A DNA stretch of 44,883 nucleotides. Source: Peptoniphilus catoniae (GTDB taxonomy: Bacteria; Bacillota; Clostridia; Tissierellales; Peptoniphilaceae). Within the stretch, counting starts at the first letter, position 1, and each line of letters begins with the position of its first letter. The stretch spans positions 1 through 44,883 of the forward strand of contig NZ_LR588415.1 of the NCBI RefSeq assembly GCF_901447155.2, in the 5' to 3' direction. Under the pieces are notes generated by a model. It did no database searches, was not told the origin of the DNA, and saw only the letters and a program-made list of their open reading frames with translations. This document shows, one piece after another, positions 16,968-27,957 of this stretch. A program made the translations under genes and the position numbers.

Positions 16968-17275
16968 TTGAAAGATACAATTGAAAAGATAAAAATCCAA
17001 GAAAATTTGGCGAAAGAGAATACAAACAAGGCCAAGGAAGAAGCTGAGGCTATATCTGAAAATGCTAAAAAAGAAGCCTTGGATCTTAAGAACCGTATTG
17101 TTAATGAGGCTAGGCAAAAAGCTAAAGACATTTTAAAGGATGCAGAGGAAAAAGCCCAGTCCAAAACTGAACCTATATTAAAAGAAGCGGAAGAAAAATC
17201 AAAGTTTATCTTAAACGTTAAAGATGAAGAATTAAAAAAATATTCAGATACTGTTTTTGAGAGGATTGTGATGAG

Positions 17276-17285
<10 letters not shown>
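16968..17285 (+). CDS. V-type ATP synthase subunit H/G (peripheral stalk)
   Basis: A 105-residue, highly charged protein rich in Ala, Glu and Lys, predicted to be one long coiled coil (about 5-95). That matches the small peripheral-stalk subunit at the head of bacterial V-type ATPase operons, which pairs with subunit E to hold the A/B head to subunit I. The start is TTG at 16968 behind TTAGGAGGTGG. The last ten bases overlap the subunit I gene, indicating coupled translation. It is the first gene of the operon H-I-K-E-C-F-A-B-D. The 260-nt space before it holds the LCP terminator and AT-rich DNA; TATAAT occurs there but no -35 convinced me. Confidence 0.82.
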
Positions 17286-19697
<2,412 letters not shown>

Positions 19698-19707
19698 GGT
19701 GATAAAT

Positions 19708-20256
19708 GTGTCAAATATAGACAATATTATAGATAAAATAAAATCGGACTCTGATATTGCTGCACAAGATATTATAGAAAATGCAAGGGAAGAGGCGAAA
19801 AAATTACTGGAAGATACGGAAAAAAATGCCAAACTTGAAGCGGAAAATATAATAAAAAACGCAGAAGAGGAAGCTAAAAACCTGGAGAGTAAAATTATAG
19901 AAAATGCAAAGCTAAAAGCAAGAGATAATGTTTTATTTAACAGAAACAAAATGGTAGATAGAATTTTTGACCTTGCCAGAGAAAAATTTCATAATTTAAC
20001 TGAGGATGAGTATATAAAGTACTTAGAAATCGCCTTTAAGAAGGTGGGAGATGAAAATGCTTTAGTCACTGTAGCTGACAGGTATAAGGATGCTGTTTCA
20101 AAAAAAACGGACCTTAACTTATCAGATAAAAGTTTAGATGAAGGGTTTTTAATAGAAACAGGTGATATTACTTATAACGGCAACTTTAATGAATTGGTGG
20201 ATATGGAATATTATCGTTTTGACAAACATTATTTTAAGGAGCTGTTTAATGATTAG
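19708..20256 (+). CDS. ntpE: V-type ATP synthase subunit E (peripheral stalk)
   Basis: A 182-residue protein with a long charged N-terminal helix (about 5-100), rich in Ala, Glu and Lys with ENA-x-EEA-type repeats, and a short globular C-terminal domain. This is the subunit E design that pairs with the small stalk subunit. I prefer the GTG at 19708, which follows GGGTGAT at a suitable distance. An in-frame GTG at 19687 lies inside the subunit K gene without its own ribosome binding site and would add seven residues. Confidence 0.88.
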   Translation: MSNIDNIIDKIKSDSDIAAQDIIENAREEAKKLLEDTEKNAKLEAENIIKNAEEEAKNLESKIIENAKLKARDNVLFNRNKMVDRIFDLAREKFHNLTEDEYIKYLEIAFKKVGDENALVTVADRYKDAVSKKTDLNLSDKSLDEGFLIETGDITYNGNFNELVDMEYYRFDKHYFKELFND

Positions 20257-20267
20257 AGGAGGTAGAA

Positions 20268-21263
20268 ATGGATAGGGAAAAATTTATCCAAGCATCTGCT
20301 CTTATAAGAGTTAAGGAGAAAAAGTTTCTACCCGGGGCAAGCCTTGAAAGACTTGTAGAGGCAAAGGATCTTTCTGAAGCTTTGAAGTTTTTAAACGATT
20401 CTATTTACCAGGAGCATATAAGCAAACTTGACAAGGCCCAAGACTATGAAAAGGCTTTGGAAGCTCAGCAAAAAGTAACCTTTAAAGAGGTTTATGATCT
20501 TTGCCCTGACAGGCGAGTTGTGGATCTTATAGCTAACAACTATTATTACCATAATGTTAAGATTTTAGTAAAGGACAGGGCGCTGGAAAGTGACCTAAGT
20601 CATCTTTATATTGATATAGGGGATTTTGACCGAATCGGAGTTAACAAGGCTATAGATGAGGACCAAAAAAGCGACAATGAGTTTTTACAAGGGGCAAAGC
20701 TTGCTATAAGTGAGTATGATGAAAGTAAGAGTCCTCAAAATATAGACCTGGTAATAGACAACTTGTACTTTAAGAGTTTAAAAAAATTGGCAGATGAAAT
20801 GAATGTAGACTTGTTTAAGGAATATGTAAGAGATTTAATAGATTTTACAAATATAAGTATTTTACTTAGAATGCAAAATCAAAACAGGGACATAAGTTTT
20901 TTGGATAAGGTATTAATACCTGGTGGCAGGATTAGAATAGAAGACCTGGACAAGTATTTTTACAATAAGCTTGAAGCTGAGAGCCCCTTGTTTAAAAGCT
21001 TGGAAATAGGAAAATATTTGAAAGAGGGCATTGAAGATTTTAATAAAACAGGATCTCTAAGTATGCTTGAAGAGTATAGAGATAACTATTTTATGGAAAA
21101 AATAAAAAAGGCAAAAAGCATTACCTATGGACCGGAAGTCATCTTTGCTTATTTATATGCTAAGGAGATGGAAGTTAAAAATTTGAAAATAATACTTATA
21201 TGTAAACTTAACGGGATTGAGCCTTCCATAATTAGAGAAAGGTTGCGTGATAGTTATGTATAG
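20268..21263 (+). CDS. ntpC: V-type ATP synthase subunit C (d-type, AC39 family)
   Basis: A 331-residue mostly helical protein of the vATP-synt_AC39 family, the funnel-shaped subunit linking the central shaft to the K ring. The N-terminal [12 protein letters not shown], the central [20 protein letters not shown] and the C-terminal [20 protein letters not shown] are typical; the last is the strongest signature of the family. Length is normal. ATG start with AGAGGAGG. Its 3' end overlaps the subunit F start by eight bases. Confidence 0.94.
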   Translation: MDREKFIQASALIRVKEKKFLPGASLERLVEAKDLSEALKFLNDSIYQEHISKLDKAQDYEKALEAQQKVTFKEVYDLCPDRRVVDLIANNYYYHNVKILVKDRALESDLSHLYIDIGDFDRIGVNKAIDEDQKSDNEFLQGAKLAISEYDESKSPQNIDLVIDNLYFKSLKKLADEMNVDLFKEYVRDLIDFTNISILLRMQNQNRDISFLDKVLIPGGRIRIEDLDKYFYNKLEAESPLFKSLEIGKYLKEGIEDFNKTGSLSMLEEYRDNYFMEKIKKAKSITYGPEVIFAYLYAKEMEVKNLKIILICKLNGIEPSIIRERLRDSYV

Positions 21264-21564
21264 GATAGCGGTTGTAGGAGATAAGGATTCCATACTTGCC
21301 TTTAAAGCTTTAGGGATAGATGTTTATATAGCTTATGAAGGACATGAGGCGAGGAAAATAGTAGATGAACTTGCTGGGAAAAATTACGGAGTAATATTTA
21401 TTACAGAAGAGCTTGCAAGTAAAATACCTGAAACAGTTGAAAGATACGATAGTAGAGTTTTACCTGCAATTATACTGATACCTTCTAATAAGGGCAGCAT
21501 GAACATAGGAATGGAAAATATCTCCTCCTATGTGGAGAAGGCAATCGGATCCGATATATTATAA
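21256..21564 (+). CDS. ntpF: V-type ATP synthase subunit F (central shaft)
   Basis: A 102-residue protein with the small Rossmann-like fold of subunit F. The opening [20 protein letters not shown] is characteristic, and [15 protein letters not shown] and [12 protein letters not shown] are the usual later strands. It forms the rotor shaft with subunit D. I choose the ATG at 21256; a GTG nine bases earlier is in frame but would place extra residues before the conserved start. Overlap with subunit C suggests translational coupling, which would explain the weak ribosome binding site. Confidence 0.92.
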   Translation: MYRIAVVGDKDSILAFKALGIDVYIAYEGHEARKIVDELAGKNYGVIFITEELASKIPETVERYDSRVLPAIILIPSNKGSMNIGMENISSYVEKAIGSDIL

Positions 21565-21577
21565 AGGAGGAAATTTT

Positions 21578-23350
21578 TTGAAATCAGGAAGAATAATAAA
21601 AGTTTCCGGACCACTTGTAGTTGCAGAAGGCATGGAAGATGCCAATGTATATGACGTGGTTGAAGTTTCTGACAAAAAGCTTATTGGGGAAATTATAGAA
21701 ATGAGAGGCGATGAGGCCTCTATACAAGTATATGAGGAAACTACAGGTATAGGCCCCGGAGATGTTGTAACCTCTACAGGATTCCCCCTGTCAGTTGAAC
21801 TTGGTCCCGGACTTATTGAGCAGATGTTTGACGGGATTCAAAGACCCCTTGAAATTTTAAGACAAGAGGGTGGCGACTTTCTCCAAAGAGGAGCTGAAGT
21901 TAAACACCTTAACAGACAGAAGAAATGGGATTTTAAGCCTGTAGCCAAAGTTGGGGACGAGGTCTCTGAAGGAGATGTTCTTGGAACAGTTCAGGAAACT
22001 CCCGTTGTAGTTCATAAAATAATGGTTCCAATAGGACTAAAGGGTAAACTTATAGATATAAAAGAAGGACAATTTACTGTAGAGGATACAGTTGCAATTA
22101 TTGAAAATGAAAAAGGCAAAAGAGAATTAAATATGATTCAAAGATGGCCTGTAAGACAAGGGAGAAGATATAAAAAGAAAATCGATCCTAAAACACCTCT
22201 TGTAACAGGTCAAAGGGTAATTGACACCTTCTTCCCAATTACCAAGGGAGGAACAGCTGCAATCCCCGGACCCTTCGGCAGCGGTAAAACAGTTGTACAA
22301 CACCAGCTTGCAAAATGGGCCGATGCACAAATAGTAGTTTATGTAGGTTGCGGAGAAAGAGGCAACGAAATGACAGACGTACTTATGGAATTTCCTGAAC
22401 TTATAGATGCACATACAGGAGAATCCATAATGAAAAGAACGGTTTTAATAGCAAACACGTCCAATATGCCTGTAGCAGCCCGTGAAGCTTCAATTTATAC
22501 GGGAATAACAATTTCCGAATACTACAGAGATATGGGCTATTCAGTAGCTATGATGGCGGACTCCACATCCCGTTGGGCTGAAGCTCTTAGAGAAATGAGC
22601 GGAAGACTTGAGGAAATGCCCGGAGATGAAGGTTATCCGGCTTACTTGGCTTCAAGAGTTGCGGATTTTTATGAAAGAGCGGGTCGTGTAATTTGCCTTG
22701 GTAGTGATGAAAGAGAAGGAGCACTTTCAGTAATAGGTGCCGTATCACCTCCAGGAGGAGATATTTCAGAGCCTGTTACTCAGTCTACACTAAGAATAGT
22801 AAAAATCTTTTGGAAGTTGGATTATGACCTGTCTTACAGAAGACACTTCCCTGCTATTAACTGGATGGACTCCTATTCTCTATACCAGGATAAAATGGAC
22901 AAATACTTTGATGAAAATGTAAACGAGGACTTCTCAAAAAACAGAAAAAGAGCCATGGGACTTCTTCAAGAAGAAACATCTCTTCAAGAAATAGTAAGGC
23001 TTGTAGGTAGAGATTCCCTGTCAGATCAGGACCAATTAAAGCTTGAAGTAACCAAGTCCATAAGAGAAGACTTTTTACAACAAAATGCTTTTCACGATAT
23101 AGATACTTATTGTTCAACACAAAAGCAGTTTAAAATGCTTGAAACAATTCTTGAATTTTATGATGAAGCCTTAGCGGCTCTTGATAAAGGAGCTTATATA
23201 TCAGAAATTGAAGATTTGCCTGTAAGGGAAAAAATTTCAAGAATGAAGGTTATAACTGAAGATAATCTTGATGAATTTGAAAATCTTAAAGAAGAAGTAA
23301 GAAATGATTTAAGAAAACTTGTAGAAGGAGGAGGTACTATAAATGCTTAA
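21578..23350 (+). CDS. ntpA: V-type ATP synthase catalytic subunit A
   Basis: A 590-residue catalytic subunit. The N-terminal beta barrel begins [17 protein letters not shown], then comes the non-homologous insert typical of V/A-type A subunits (about 110-190). The nucleotide-binding domain has Walker A GPFGSGKT at 231-238 (K237), followed by [12 protein letters not shown] and [18 protein letters not shown]. The C-terminal helical domain contains [15 protein letters not shown]. It hydrolyses or makes ATP in alternation with subunit B. The start is TTG at 21578, just after AAAGGAGG; a longer frame from 21530 overlaps subunit F and has no ribosome binding site. The last eight bases overlap the subunit B start. 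Confidence 0.97.
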   Translation: MKSGRIIKVSGPLVVAEGMEDANVYDVVEVSDKKLIGEIIEMRGDEASIQVYEETTGIGPGDVVTSTGFPLSVELGPGLIEQMFDGIQRPLEILRQEGGDFLQRGAEVKHLNRQKKWDFKPVAKVGDEVSEGDVLGTVQETPVVVHKIMVPIGLKGKLIDIKEGQFTVEDTVAIIENEKGKRELNMIQRWPVRQGRRYKKKIDPKTPLVTGQRVIDTFFPITKGGTAAIPGPFGSGKTVVQHQLAKWADAQIVVYVGCGERGNEMTDVLMEFPELIDAHTGESIMKRTVLIANTSNMPVAAREASIYTGITISEYYRDMGYSVAMMADSTSRWAEALREMSGRLEEMPGDEGYPAYLASRVADFYERAGRVICLGSDEREGALSVIGAVSPPGGDISEPVTQSTLRIVKIFWKLDYDLSYRRHFPAINWMDSYSLYQDKMDKYFDENVNEDFSKNRKRAMGLLQEETSLQEIVRLVGRDSLSDQDQLKLEVTKSIREDFLQQNAFHDIDTYCSTQKQFKMLETILEFYDEALAALDKGAYISEIEDLPVREKISRMKVITEDNLDEFENLKEEVRNDLRKLVEGGGTINA

Positions 23351-24779
23351 GGAATACAGATCAGTAACCGAAGTTGTAGGACCTCTAATGGTTGTAGAAG
23401 GCGTTGAAGGAGCAACCTATGATGAGCTTGTATATATAAAGCTTCAGGACGGGACTCTTAGAAGAGGAAGAGTTATTGAAATAGACAGGGATAAGGCCAT
23501 GGTACAAATATTTGAAGGCTCAAGTGGAATAAATCTTAAGGGAACTAGTGTAAGATTTATAGGTAGACCCCTTAGCCTTGGAGTAAGTCCGGACCTTATA
23601 GGCAGAGTTTTTGACGGACTTGGTGAGCCAATAGATGACGGCCCGAGAGTTATGCACGAAAAGAAAATCGACATTAATGGAAGCGCTATAAACCCGGTAA
23701 GTAGAGATTATCCTTCAGAATTTATCCAAACAGGTATATCAACTATTGACGGACTTAACACTTTGGTAAGAGGACAAAAGCTTCCGATTTTCTCAGGAGC
23801 GGGTCTTCCTCATAACAACGTAGCTGCACAAATAGCAAGACAGGCAAAGGTTAGAGGAATAGATGAAAAGTTTGCAGTAGTTTTTGCCGCCATGGGAATC
23901 ACCTTTGAAGAGGCTCAGTACTTTATAGATGACTTTAAGAAAACAGGAGCCATTGACAGATCAGTTTTATTCATGAACCTAGCTGATGACCCGGCAATTG
24001 AAAGACTTGCCACTCCTAAAATGGCACTAACCTGTGCTGAATATCTGGCATTTGAACTGGATATGCACGTTTTGGTAATTCTTACAGATATGACTAACTA
24101 TGCCGAGGCTCTTCGTGAAATATCAGCAGCTCGTAAGGAAGTCCCGGGCAGACGTGGTTACCCCGGTTACTTATATACCGACCTTGCAGGTATTTATGAA
24201 AGGGCTGGCCGTATAAAAAACAGGAAGGGCTCTATAACTCAAATACCTATTTTAACCATGCCTGAAGATGATATTACCCATCCTATTCCGGACCTTACAG
24301 GCTACATTACAGAAGGACAGATTATACTTTCAAGGGAGCTTTACAAGCAGGGAATTGAGCCTCCTATTGATGCAATACCGTCCCTTTCAAGACTTAAGGA
24401 TAAGGGTATAGGAGAGGGCAAAACCCGTGAGGACCATGCAGATACTATGAACCAAATTTATGCAGGTTATACATCAGGTAAAGAAGCGAAGGAGCTTTCA
24501 GTAATTCTTGGAGAAAACGCCCTTTCAAAATCAGACAAGGCCTTTGCAAAATTTGCCGGAGAATTTGAAAAGAGATATGTAAACCAAGGTTACTATAATA
24601 ACAGAAACATAGAGGAAACCTTGGATCTTGGTTGGGATTTGCTGTCTATAATACCTAAGGCGGAGCTTAAGAGAATAGATGATAGGTTAATAGAAAAGTA
24701 TCTCGGCACAAGTGAAGACCAAGAAGAATCAGAGAATTTAAATGGGGAAGATCAAATAGACGATCAAGAGAAAGAGTGA
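23343..24779 (+). CDS. ntpB: V-type ATP synthase regulatory subunit B
   Basis: A 478-residue non-catalytic nucleotide-binding subunit. It shows the B-type segments ITEVVGPL-like at the N terminus ([14 protein letters not shown]), LGRVFDG-like ([11 protein letters not shown]), then [14 protein letters not shown] in place of a Walker A loop, which is normal for subunit [22 protein letters not shown] and [18 protein letters not shown] follow. The C terminus carries an acidic tail of about 20 residues rich in Glu, Asp and Asn, longer than in many homologues. It overlaps subunit A by eight bases and lies 5 nt before subunit D. Confidence 0.96.
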   Translation: MLKEYRSVTEVVGPLMVVEGVEGATYDELVYIKLQDGTLRRGRVIEIDRDKAMVQIFEGSSGINLKGTSVRFIGRPLSLGVSPDLIGRVFDGLGEPIDDGPRVMHEKKIDINGSAINPVSRDYPSEFIQTGISTIDGLNTLVRGQKLPIFSGAGLPHNNVAAQIARQAKVRGIDEKFAVVFAAMGITFEEAQYFIDDFKKTGAIDRSVLFMNLADDPAIERLATPKMALTCAEYLAFELDMHVLVILTDMTNYAEALREISAARKEVPGRRGYPGYLYTDLAGIYERAGRIKNRKGSITQIPILTMPEDDITHPIPDLTGYITEGQIILSRELYKQGIEPPIDAIPSLSRLKDKGIGEGKTREDHADTMNQIYAGYTSGKEAKELSVILGENALSKSDKAFAKFAGEFEKRYVNQGYYNNRNIEETLDLGWDLLSIIPKAELKRIDDRLIEKYLGTSEDQEESENLNGEDQIDDQEKE

Positions 24780-24784
24780 TTTAA

Positions 24785-25468
24785 ATGGCAAGATTAAATA
24801 TTAATCCCACCAGAATGAATCTTAATACTCTTAAAAAAAGACTGGTAAAGTCTACAAGAGGCCATAAACTTTTAAAGGACAAGCAAGATGAACTTATGAG
24901 GAGATTTATCGAAAATGTCAGATTAAATAAAAGCCTAAGACTTGAAGTGGAAGAAGAGTTGTCGGAGTTTTATAAGGATTTTCTTTTGGCGTCTGCATTT
25001 ACAAATTCACAAATGCTTGAAGGAGCGGTATCTTTTCCTACTCAAACAACGGAAATAGACATAGAAAAGGACAACGTAATGTCTGTAATAATCCCCAGAA
25101 TGAAGTTTCACATTACTCCTCTTACAGAAGATGCTTCAATTTATCCTTATGGTTATGCTCAAACAAGCTCCGATCTTGATGAGTCAATAGATAAACTTAA
25201 CAAGCTGACAGATAAACTTTTAAAGCTGGCGGAGGTGGAAAAGTGCAGTCAGCTTATGGCACAGGAAATAGAAAGCACTAGAAGAAGAGTAAATGCACTG
25301 GAGTATAAAACAATACCGGATTTAAAGGATACTATTAAGTTTATAATGAGTAAGTTAGATGAAAATGAAAGAGCAAATATAACAAGGCTTATGAAGGTAA
25401 AGGATATTATATCTAAGGACGAAGCTATTTTAAAAGAGGAAGAGTTTTTAGACGCATATAAGTCTTAG
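24785..25468 (+). CDS. ntpD: V-type ATP synthase subunit D (central shaft)
   Basis: A 227-residue protein that forms the long antiparallel coiled coil of the rotor. The opening ARLNINPTRMNLNTLKKRL and the KSTRGHKLLKDKQDELMRRF segment are diagnostic. The later RRRVNALEYKTIPDLKDTIKFI segment marks the C-terminal helix. Length is normal. It is the last gene of the operon and is followed by a large terminator hairpin, completing the nine-subunit set within one run on the plus strand. Confidence 0.96.
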   Translation: MARLNINPTRMNLNTLKKRLVKSTRGHKLLKDKQDELMRRFIENVRLNKSLRLEVEEELSEFYKDFLLASAFTNSQMLEGAVSFPTQTTEIDIEKDNVMSVIIPRMKFHITPLTEDASIYPYGYAQTSSDLDESIDKLNKLTDKLLKLAEVEKCSQLMAQEIESTRRRVNALEYKTIPDLKDTIKFIMSKLDENERANITRLMKVKDIISKDEAILKEEEFLDAYKS

Positions 25469-25491
25469 AAAAGGTCAAGTGAATTTTTGTA

Positions 25492-25546
25492 TAATACTTT
25501 CAAGAAGGCAAGCTAAAGAGTTTGTCTTTTTGAAAGTATTTTTATT
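25492..25546 (+). terminator. Terminator of the V-type ATPase operon
   Basis: AATACTTTCA near 25493-25502 pairs with TGAAAGTATT (25531-25540). An inner partial stem (AAGGCAA against TTTGTCTT) lies between, and TTTTATTTT follows. The hairpin begins about 25 nt after the subunit D stop. Confidence 0.75.
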
Positions 25547-25618
25547 TTAAAAGAAAGAATAAAGGTCCGGATAGGATAAATGTTTAAAGCTTTATTAAAG
25601 CCAAATGAAAATATTTTG

Positions 25619-25650
25619 GAAAAATAAAAAAGCCCATCTTTAAGATGGGC
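25619..25650 (-). terminator. Terminator of the DUF1858 gene
   Basis: GCCCATCTT (25632-25640) and AAGATGGGC (25642-25650) form a perfect 9-bp stem. On the minus strand it is followed by TTTTTTATTTT, 19 nt after the stop codon of the DUF1858 gene. Confidence 0.85.
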
Positions 25651-25668
25651 AAGCTATTGTAATTAATT

Positions 25669-25869
25669 TTAATTAGACTCCTCTTCCTTGTTAAGAGCAT
25701 CTACAAGTAAATTTACATCAAGACCGTGAACCATACTTGCTTCTTCAAGAGATTCAGCTTGAGATGCAGGGCACATTACACAGCCCATTCCAAAACTCAT
25801 TAGGGTGCCTATACTTTCAGGTTTATTTGAAAGGATTTCGCCTATAATAGTGTCTTTTGTAACTTTCAT
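25669..25869 (-). CDS. DUF1858 domain protein with CxxC motif
   Basis: A 66-residue single-domain protein. The pattern ITKDT-like start (VTKDTIIGEIL), a PESIGTLMSFGMGC segment and the C-x-x-C pair C30/C33 in GCVMCPAS match DUF1858. This domain is found alone or fused to redox and hybrid-cluster-type proteins; its function is unknown, and a redox or metal-sensing role is a guess. The ATG at 25869 has a TAGGAGG ribosome binding site. It has its own strong promoter inside the end of the upstream stalk-domain gene, and a clean terminator, so it can be made as a monocistronic message. Confidence 0.87.
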   Translation of the reverse strand: MKVTKDTIIGEILSNKPESIGTLMSFGMGCVMCPASQAESLEEASMVHGLDVNLLVDALNKEEESN

Positions 25870-25892
25870 ATTTATACCTCCTAGCTATTGAT

Positions 25893-25921
25893 ATTATAAC
25901 ATAGTTAATAACTAATTTCAA
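25893..25921 (-). promoter_or_regulatory. Promoter of the DUF1858 gene, inside the stalk-domain gene end
   Basis: On the minus strand, TTGAAA (25921-25916), a 17-nt spacer ending in TGT and TATAAT (25898-25893) form a near-ideal vegetative promoter. The -35 and part of the spacer are the last codons of the upstream gene. Confidence 0.8.
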
Positions 25922-26834
25922 TTATACTTAAGCCTCTAAAGTTTTTCGCCACACTTTCTCCTTCATAAAAGCCTAAGATAAGAGAAAAATCTTTAGATGC
26001 ATCTACATATTTACCCAATTCTTGCAAAGTTATTCTGTCGGCTTCAGGATTTATTATAGTTTCCTTATCACCTTGTTTAACTTTAACTAAGGGGTCAAGA
26101 ACCATTTCAGCATCGAATTTGAATTCAGGCAGCAAATATATTTTGTGCTCCTTATCATCATAGTAGGATGACACAACTGAAAGCTGCTTTTGATTATTTG
26201 TTAGAAATACCGCTGAATCAATAATGTCGGTAAAATCCTCAATTTTTATTTCTTTAAGGGAGCCGTCATTTTTAATTTCCTTTTTATTTCTCTTGGTGTC
26301 GGAAGCAAGGCTTATAAGATTTACCTTTTCTCTGTTGATCAAATCTATAGGTTCAAGCTTTTGTGTTTTTATTATTACTGAATTTGTATCCTCATTGTAA
26401 TCAACATAAAATCCTATAGTTTTTCCCAGGTCCCTTAACTTAAAAAAGTTGTTGTCATTAATTAGGTAGCCTGAATATAAAACTCTTCTTTTATCAATAG
26501 TAACCTTTTGAGAAGAAGGTTCTATAGTTTTAATTTCCTTATTATCCAGATTAAGATCTCCAGGCAATTTGGTGTAAGGGGTTTCCCTTTGAATCTCTAT
26601 AGTGCCTGTAGATTCGTTAAAGCCTACATTAAAATTAATATCTGTTCCTGTAAGAATGGCAGCCAAATCTCTAAGTCTGTAATAGTTATTTGAGTCAATG
26701 TTGTATCCTTGAATATTTACTTCTTTTCCATTTAATAGTACCTTTTGTTCAGAGGGAAGGGCTTTTGTTTCTGCAAAGACGGCCCCAGAGAAGACAAAGG
26801 TAAATACTAAAGATAGGGTTAATAATTTTTTCAT
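25905..26834 (-). CDS. Secreted stalk-domain (copper amine oxidase N-terminal-like) protein
   Basis: A 309-residue exported protein. The N terminus is a typical signal peptide (KK, hydrophobic 4-18, cleavage near AVFA-ET at 21-22). Two stalk-domain repeats follow, at about residues 29-88 and 105-153, each with a pattern like KVLLNGKEVNIQGYNI...YYRLRDLAAIL and RRVLYSGYLI...FFKLRDLGKTI, ending in VGFNESTGTIEI or VDYNEDTNSVII. Such domains often sit on the surface of clostridia next to other modules. The remaining half (about 155-309) is not recognised; it contains no obvious catalytic motif. ATG start with AGGAGG. Exact role unknown. Confidence 0.85.
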   Translation of the reverse strand: MKKLLTLSLVFTFVFSGAVFAETKALPSEQKVLLNGKEVNIQGYNIDSNNYYRLRDLAAILTGTDINFNVGFNESTGTIEIQRETPYTKLPGDLNLDNKEIKTIEPSSQKVTIDKRRVLYSGYLINDNNFFKLRDLGKTIGFYVDYNEDTNSVIIKTQKLEPIDLINREKVNLISLASDTKRNKKEIKNDGSLKEIKIEDFTDIIDSAVFLTNNQKQLSVVSSYYDDKEHKIYLLPEFKFDAEMVLDPLVKVKQGDKETIINPEADRITLQELGKYVDASKDFSLILGFYEGESVAKNFRGLSIIEISY

Positions 26835-26874
26835 GTTTCCTCCTAGTTATTTTATTAAAAACTCTTTTCATATA

Positions 26875-26905
26875 ATTATATAACAAAGAAATGCAAATTA
26901 GACAA
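26875..26905 (-). promoter_or_regulatory. Candidate promoter of the stalk-domain gene
   Basis: On the minus strand, TTGTCT (26905-26900) and TATAAT (26880-26875) are 19 nt apart, or 17 if the overlapping TATATA is used as the -10. It lies about 45 nt before the start codon. Confidence 0.45.
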
Positions 26906-27117
26906 TAAAATAAGCGAATACAAAATAATCAACAAGGAAGTAATATTTAGACAGATTATTTTAAGGTATTTTTAAAAAATTTTGAAATAAAAATTTGCTA
27001 CTTTTGGGAAAACATTTTTAACTTTAATCTATACCTTACTTCTCAAAAAGCTTTAGTCGATATATTGACTTAGATATGTTATTTACTTAAATAGTCCATA
27101 TAAATAGATAAGTTGTA

Positions 27118-27146
27118 TTGAAATAAAAAGATGGATTTGTTATAAT
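27118..27146 (+). promoter_or_regulatory. Main promoter of the glutaconyl-CoA decarboxylase operon
   Basis: TTGAAA (27118-27123), a 17-nt spacer ending in TGT and TATAAT (27141-27146) form a near-consensus vegetative promoter, consistent with a highly expressed catabolic operon. Confidence 0.8.
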
Positions 27147-27156
27147 AATTGCGATA

Positions 27157-27187
27157 ATGAAATAGATTTCATAGTATGGAATTAAAG
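27157..27187 (+). promoter_or_regulatory. Operator-like palindrome in the gcd leader
   Basis: ATGAAATAGATTTCAT (27157-27172) is a perfect 7-2-7 inverted repeat starting 10 nt after the -10 element. It matches the acyl-CoA dehydrogenase leader site (44616-44631) at 15 of 16 bases and the thl leader site at 13 of 16. The following bases, to ATGGAATTAAAG ending at 27187, are also shared with the thl leader. Confidence 0.65.
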
Positions 27188-27202
27188 GGGAGGTGTTATT
27201 TT

Positions 27203-27511
27203 ATGTGGCAAGGCGAAACGATGACTGTGTTTGAAGCTTTTCAAATTTCCATGGTAGGTTTTTCAATCGTATTTTTAACGCTGATAGCATTATCAATATT
27301 CGTTAAAATTATTTCTTCTGCCGTTGCATCTGTAGCCGGTAAGCAAAAAGAATCTAAACCTGCAAAGGCTCAACCTGCACCACAAGTAGCAAAGAAGGTT
27401 GAAGGCAAAGCAGATGGAGCAATTATAGCTGCAATTATAGCTGCAGTAAGCACTGAAATGAAGCAAGGAGTAGACAAGTTTAAAATAACTTCAATTAATG
27501 AAAAAAAATAA
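27203..27511 (+). CDS. gcdD: Glutaconyl-CoA decarboxylase delta subunit (OadG/GcdD family)
   Basis: A 102-residue protein with one N-terminal membrane helix (about 10-35), a short Lys/Ala/Pro linker and a C-terminal conserved helix (DGAIIAAIIAAVSTEM). This is the small membrane anchor of sodium-pumping biotin decarboxylases; it binds the carboxytransferase and biotin subunits to the membrane subunit. I place the start at ATG 27203, behind GGGGAGGTG. An in-frame ATG at 27176 lies upstream of that ribosome binding site, inside the leader repeat shared with thl. First gene of the operon gcdD-gcdC-gcdB-gctA-gctB-gcdA. Confidence 0.88.
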   Translation: MWQGETMTVFEAFQISMVGFSIVFLTLIALSIFVKIISSAVASVAGKQKESKPAKAQPAPQVAKKVEGKADGAIIAAIIAAVSTEMKQGVDKFKITSINEKK

Positions 27512-27529
27512 TAAGGAAGGATGTAGAAA

Positions 27530-27937
27530 ATGAAATATCAAGTAAAAGTAGATGGAAAAGTTTATGAAGTGGAAGTTGAAAAAGTAGGTGGAGCACCAAA
27601 ATCATTAAGTATGGCTGACTTCGCAGCGCCTGCCGCACCAACAGCACCTGCACCTCAAGCAGCACCAGCAGCACCTAAGGCTGAACCTGCACCTCAAGCA
27701 GCACCTGCACCGGCAGCATCAACAGGTGGAGAACAAGTTATAGCACCTATGCCCGGAAATATTCTTAAGGTTCTAGTAAACGACGGAGATCAAGTAGCTG
27801 CAGGAGATATTGTAGTAATTCTTGAAGCTATGAAGATGGAAAACGAAATAGTAGCACCTACTGCAGGAACTGTAACTATGAAAGTTAAAGCAGGAGAAAC
27901 TGTAGATACTGATCAATTAATAGCAGAAATTAATTAA
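27530..27937 (+). CDS. gcdC: Glutaconyl-CoA decarboxylase gamma subunit (biotin carrier)
   Basis: A 135-residue biotin carrier. A short N-terminal strand region (1-30) is joined by an Ala/Pro/Gln-rich flexible linker (about 31-67) to a biotinyl domain (68-135). The biotin attachment motif is EAMKMENEI with K102 as the modified lysine, 34 residues from the C terminus as expected. The linker lets biotin shuttle CO2 from the carboxytransferase subunit to the membrane subunit. The Ala-Pro linker matches the style known in the Acidaminococcus and Clostridium symbiosum enzymes. ATG with AAGGAAGG, 18 nt after gcdD. Confidence 0.95.
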   Translation: MKYQVKVDGKVYEVEVEKVGGAPKSLSMADFAAPAAPTAPAPQAAPAAPKAEPAPQAAPAPAASTGGEQVIAPMPGNILKVLVNDGDQVAAGDIVVILEAMKMENEIVAPTAGTVTMKVKAGETVDTDQLIAEIN

Positions 27938-27957
27938 TATACTTAGGAGGAATAATA

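Larger units (their letters stand above)
26906..27202. other. Intergenic region between the stalk-domain gene and the gcd operon
   Basis: AT-rich DNA with no coding frame. It contains the main gcd promoter (27118-27146), the operator-like palindrome (27157-27172) and a weaker possible upstream promoter, TTGACT (27065-27070) with TAAATA (27088-27093) at 17 nt spacing. Nothing else is recognised in 26906-27060. Confidence 0.55.

Noticed and set aside
27176-27202. Earlier ATG start for gcdD at 27176
   Set aside because: The strong GGGGAGGTG lies after it and before the ATG at 27203; the extra residues are unlike the family start.
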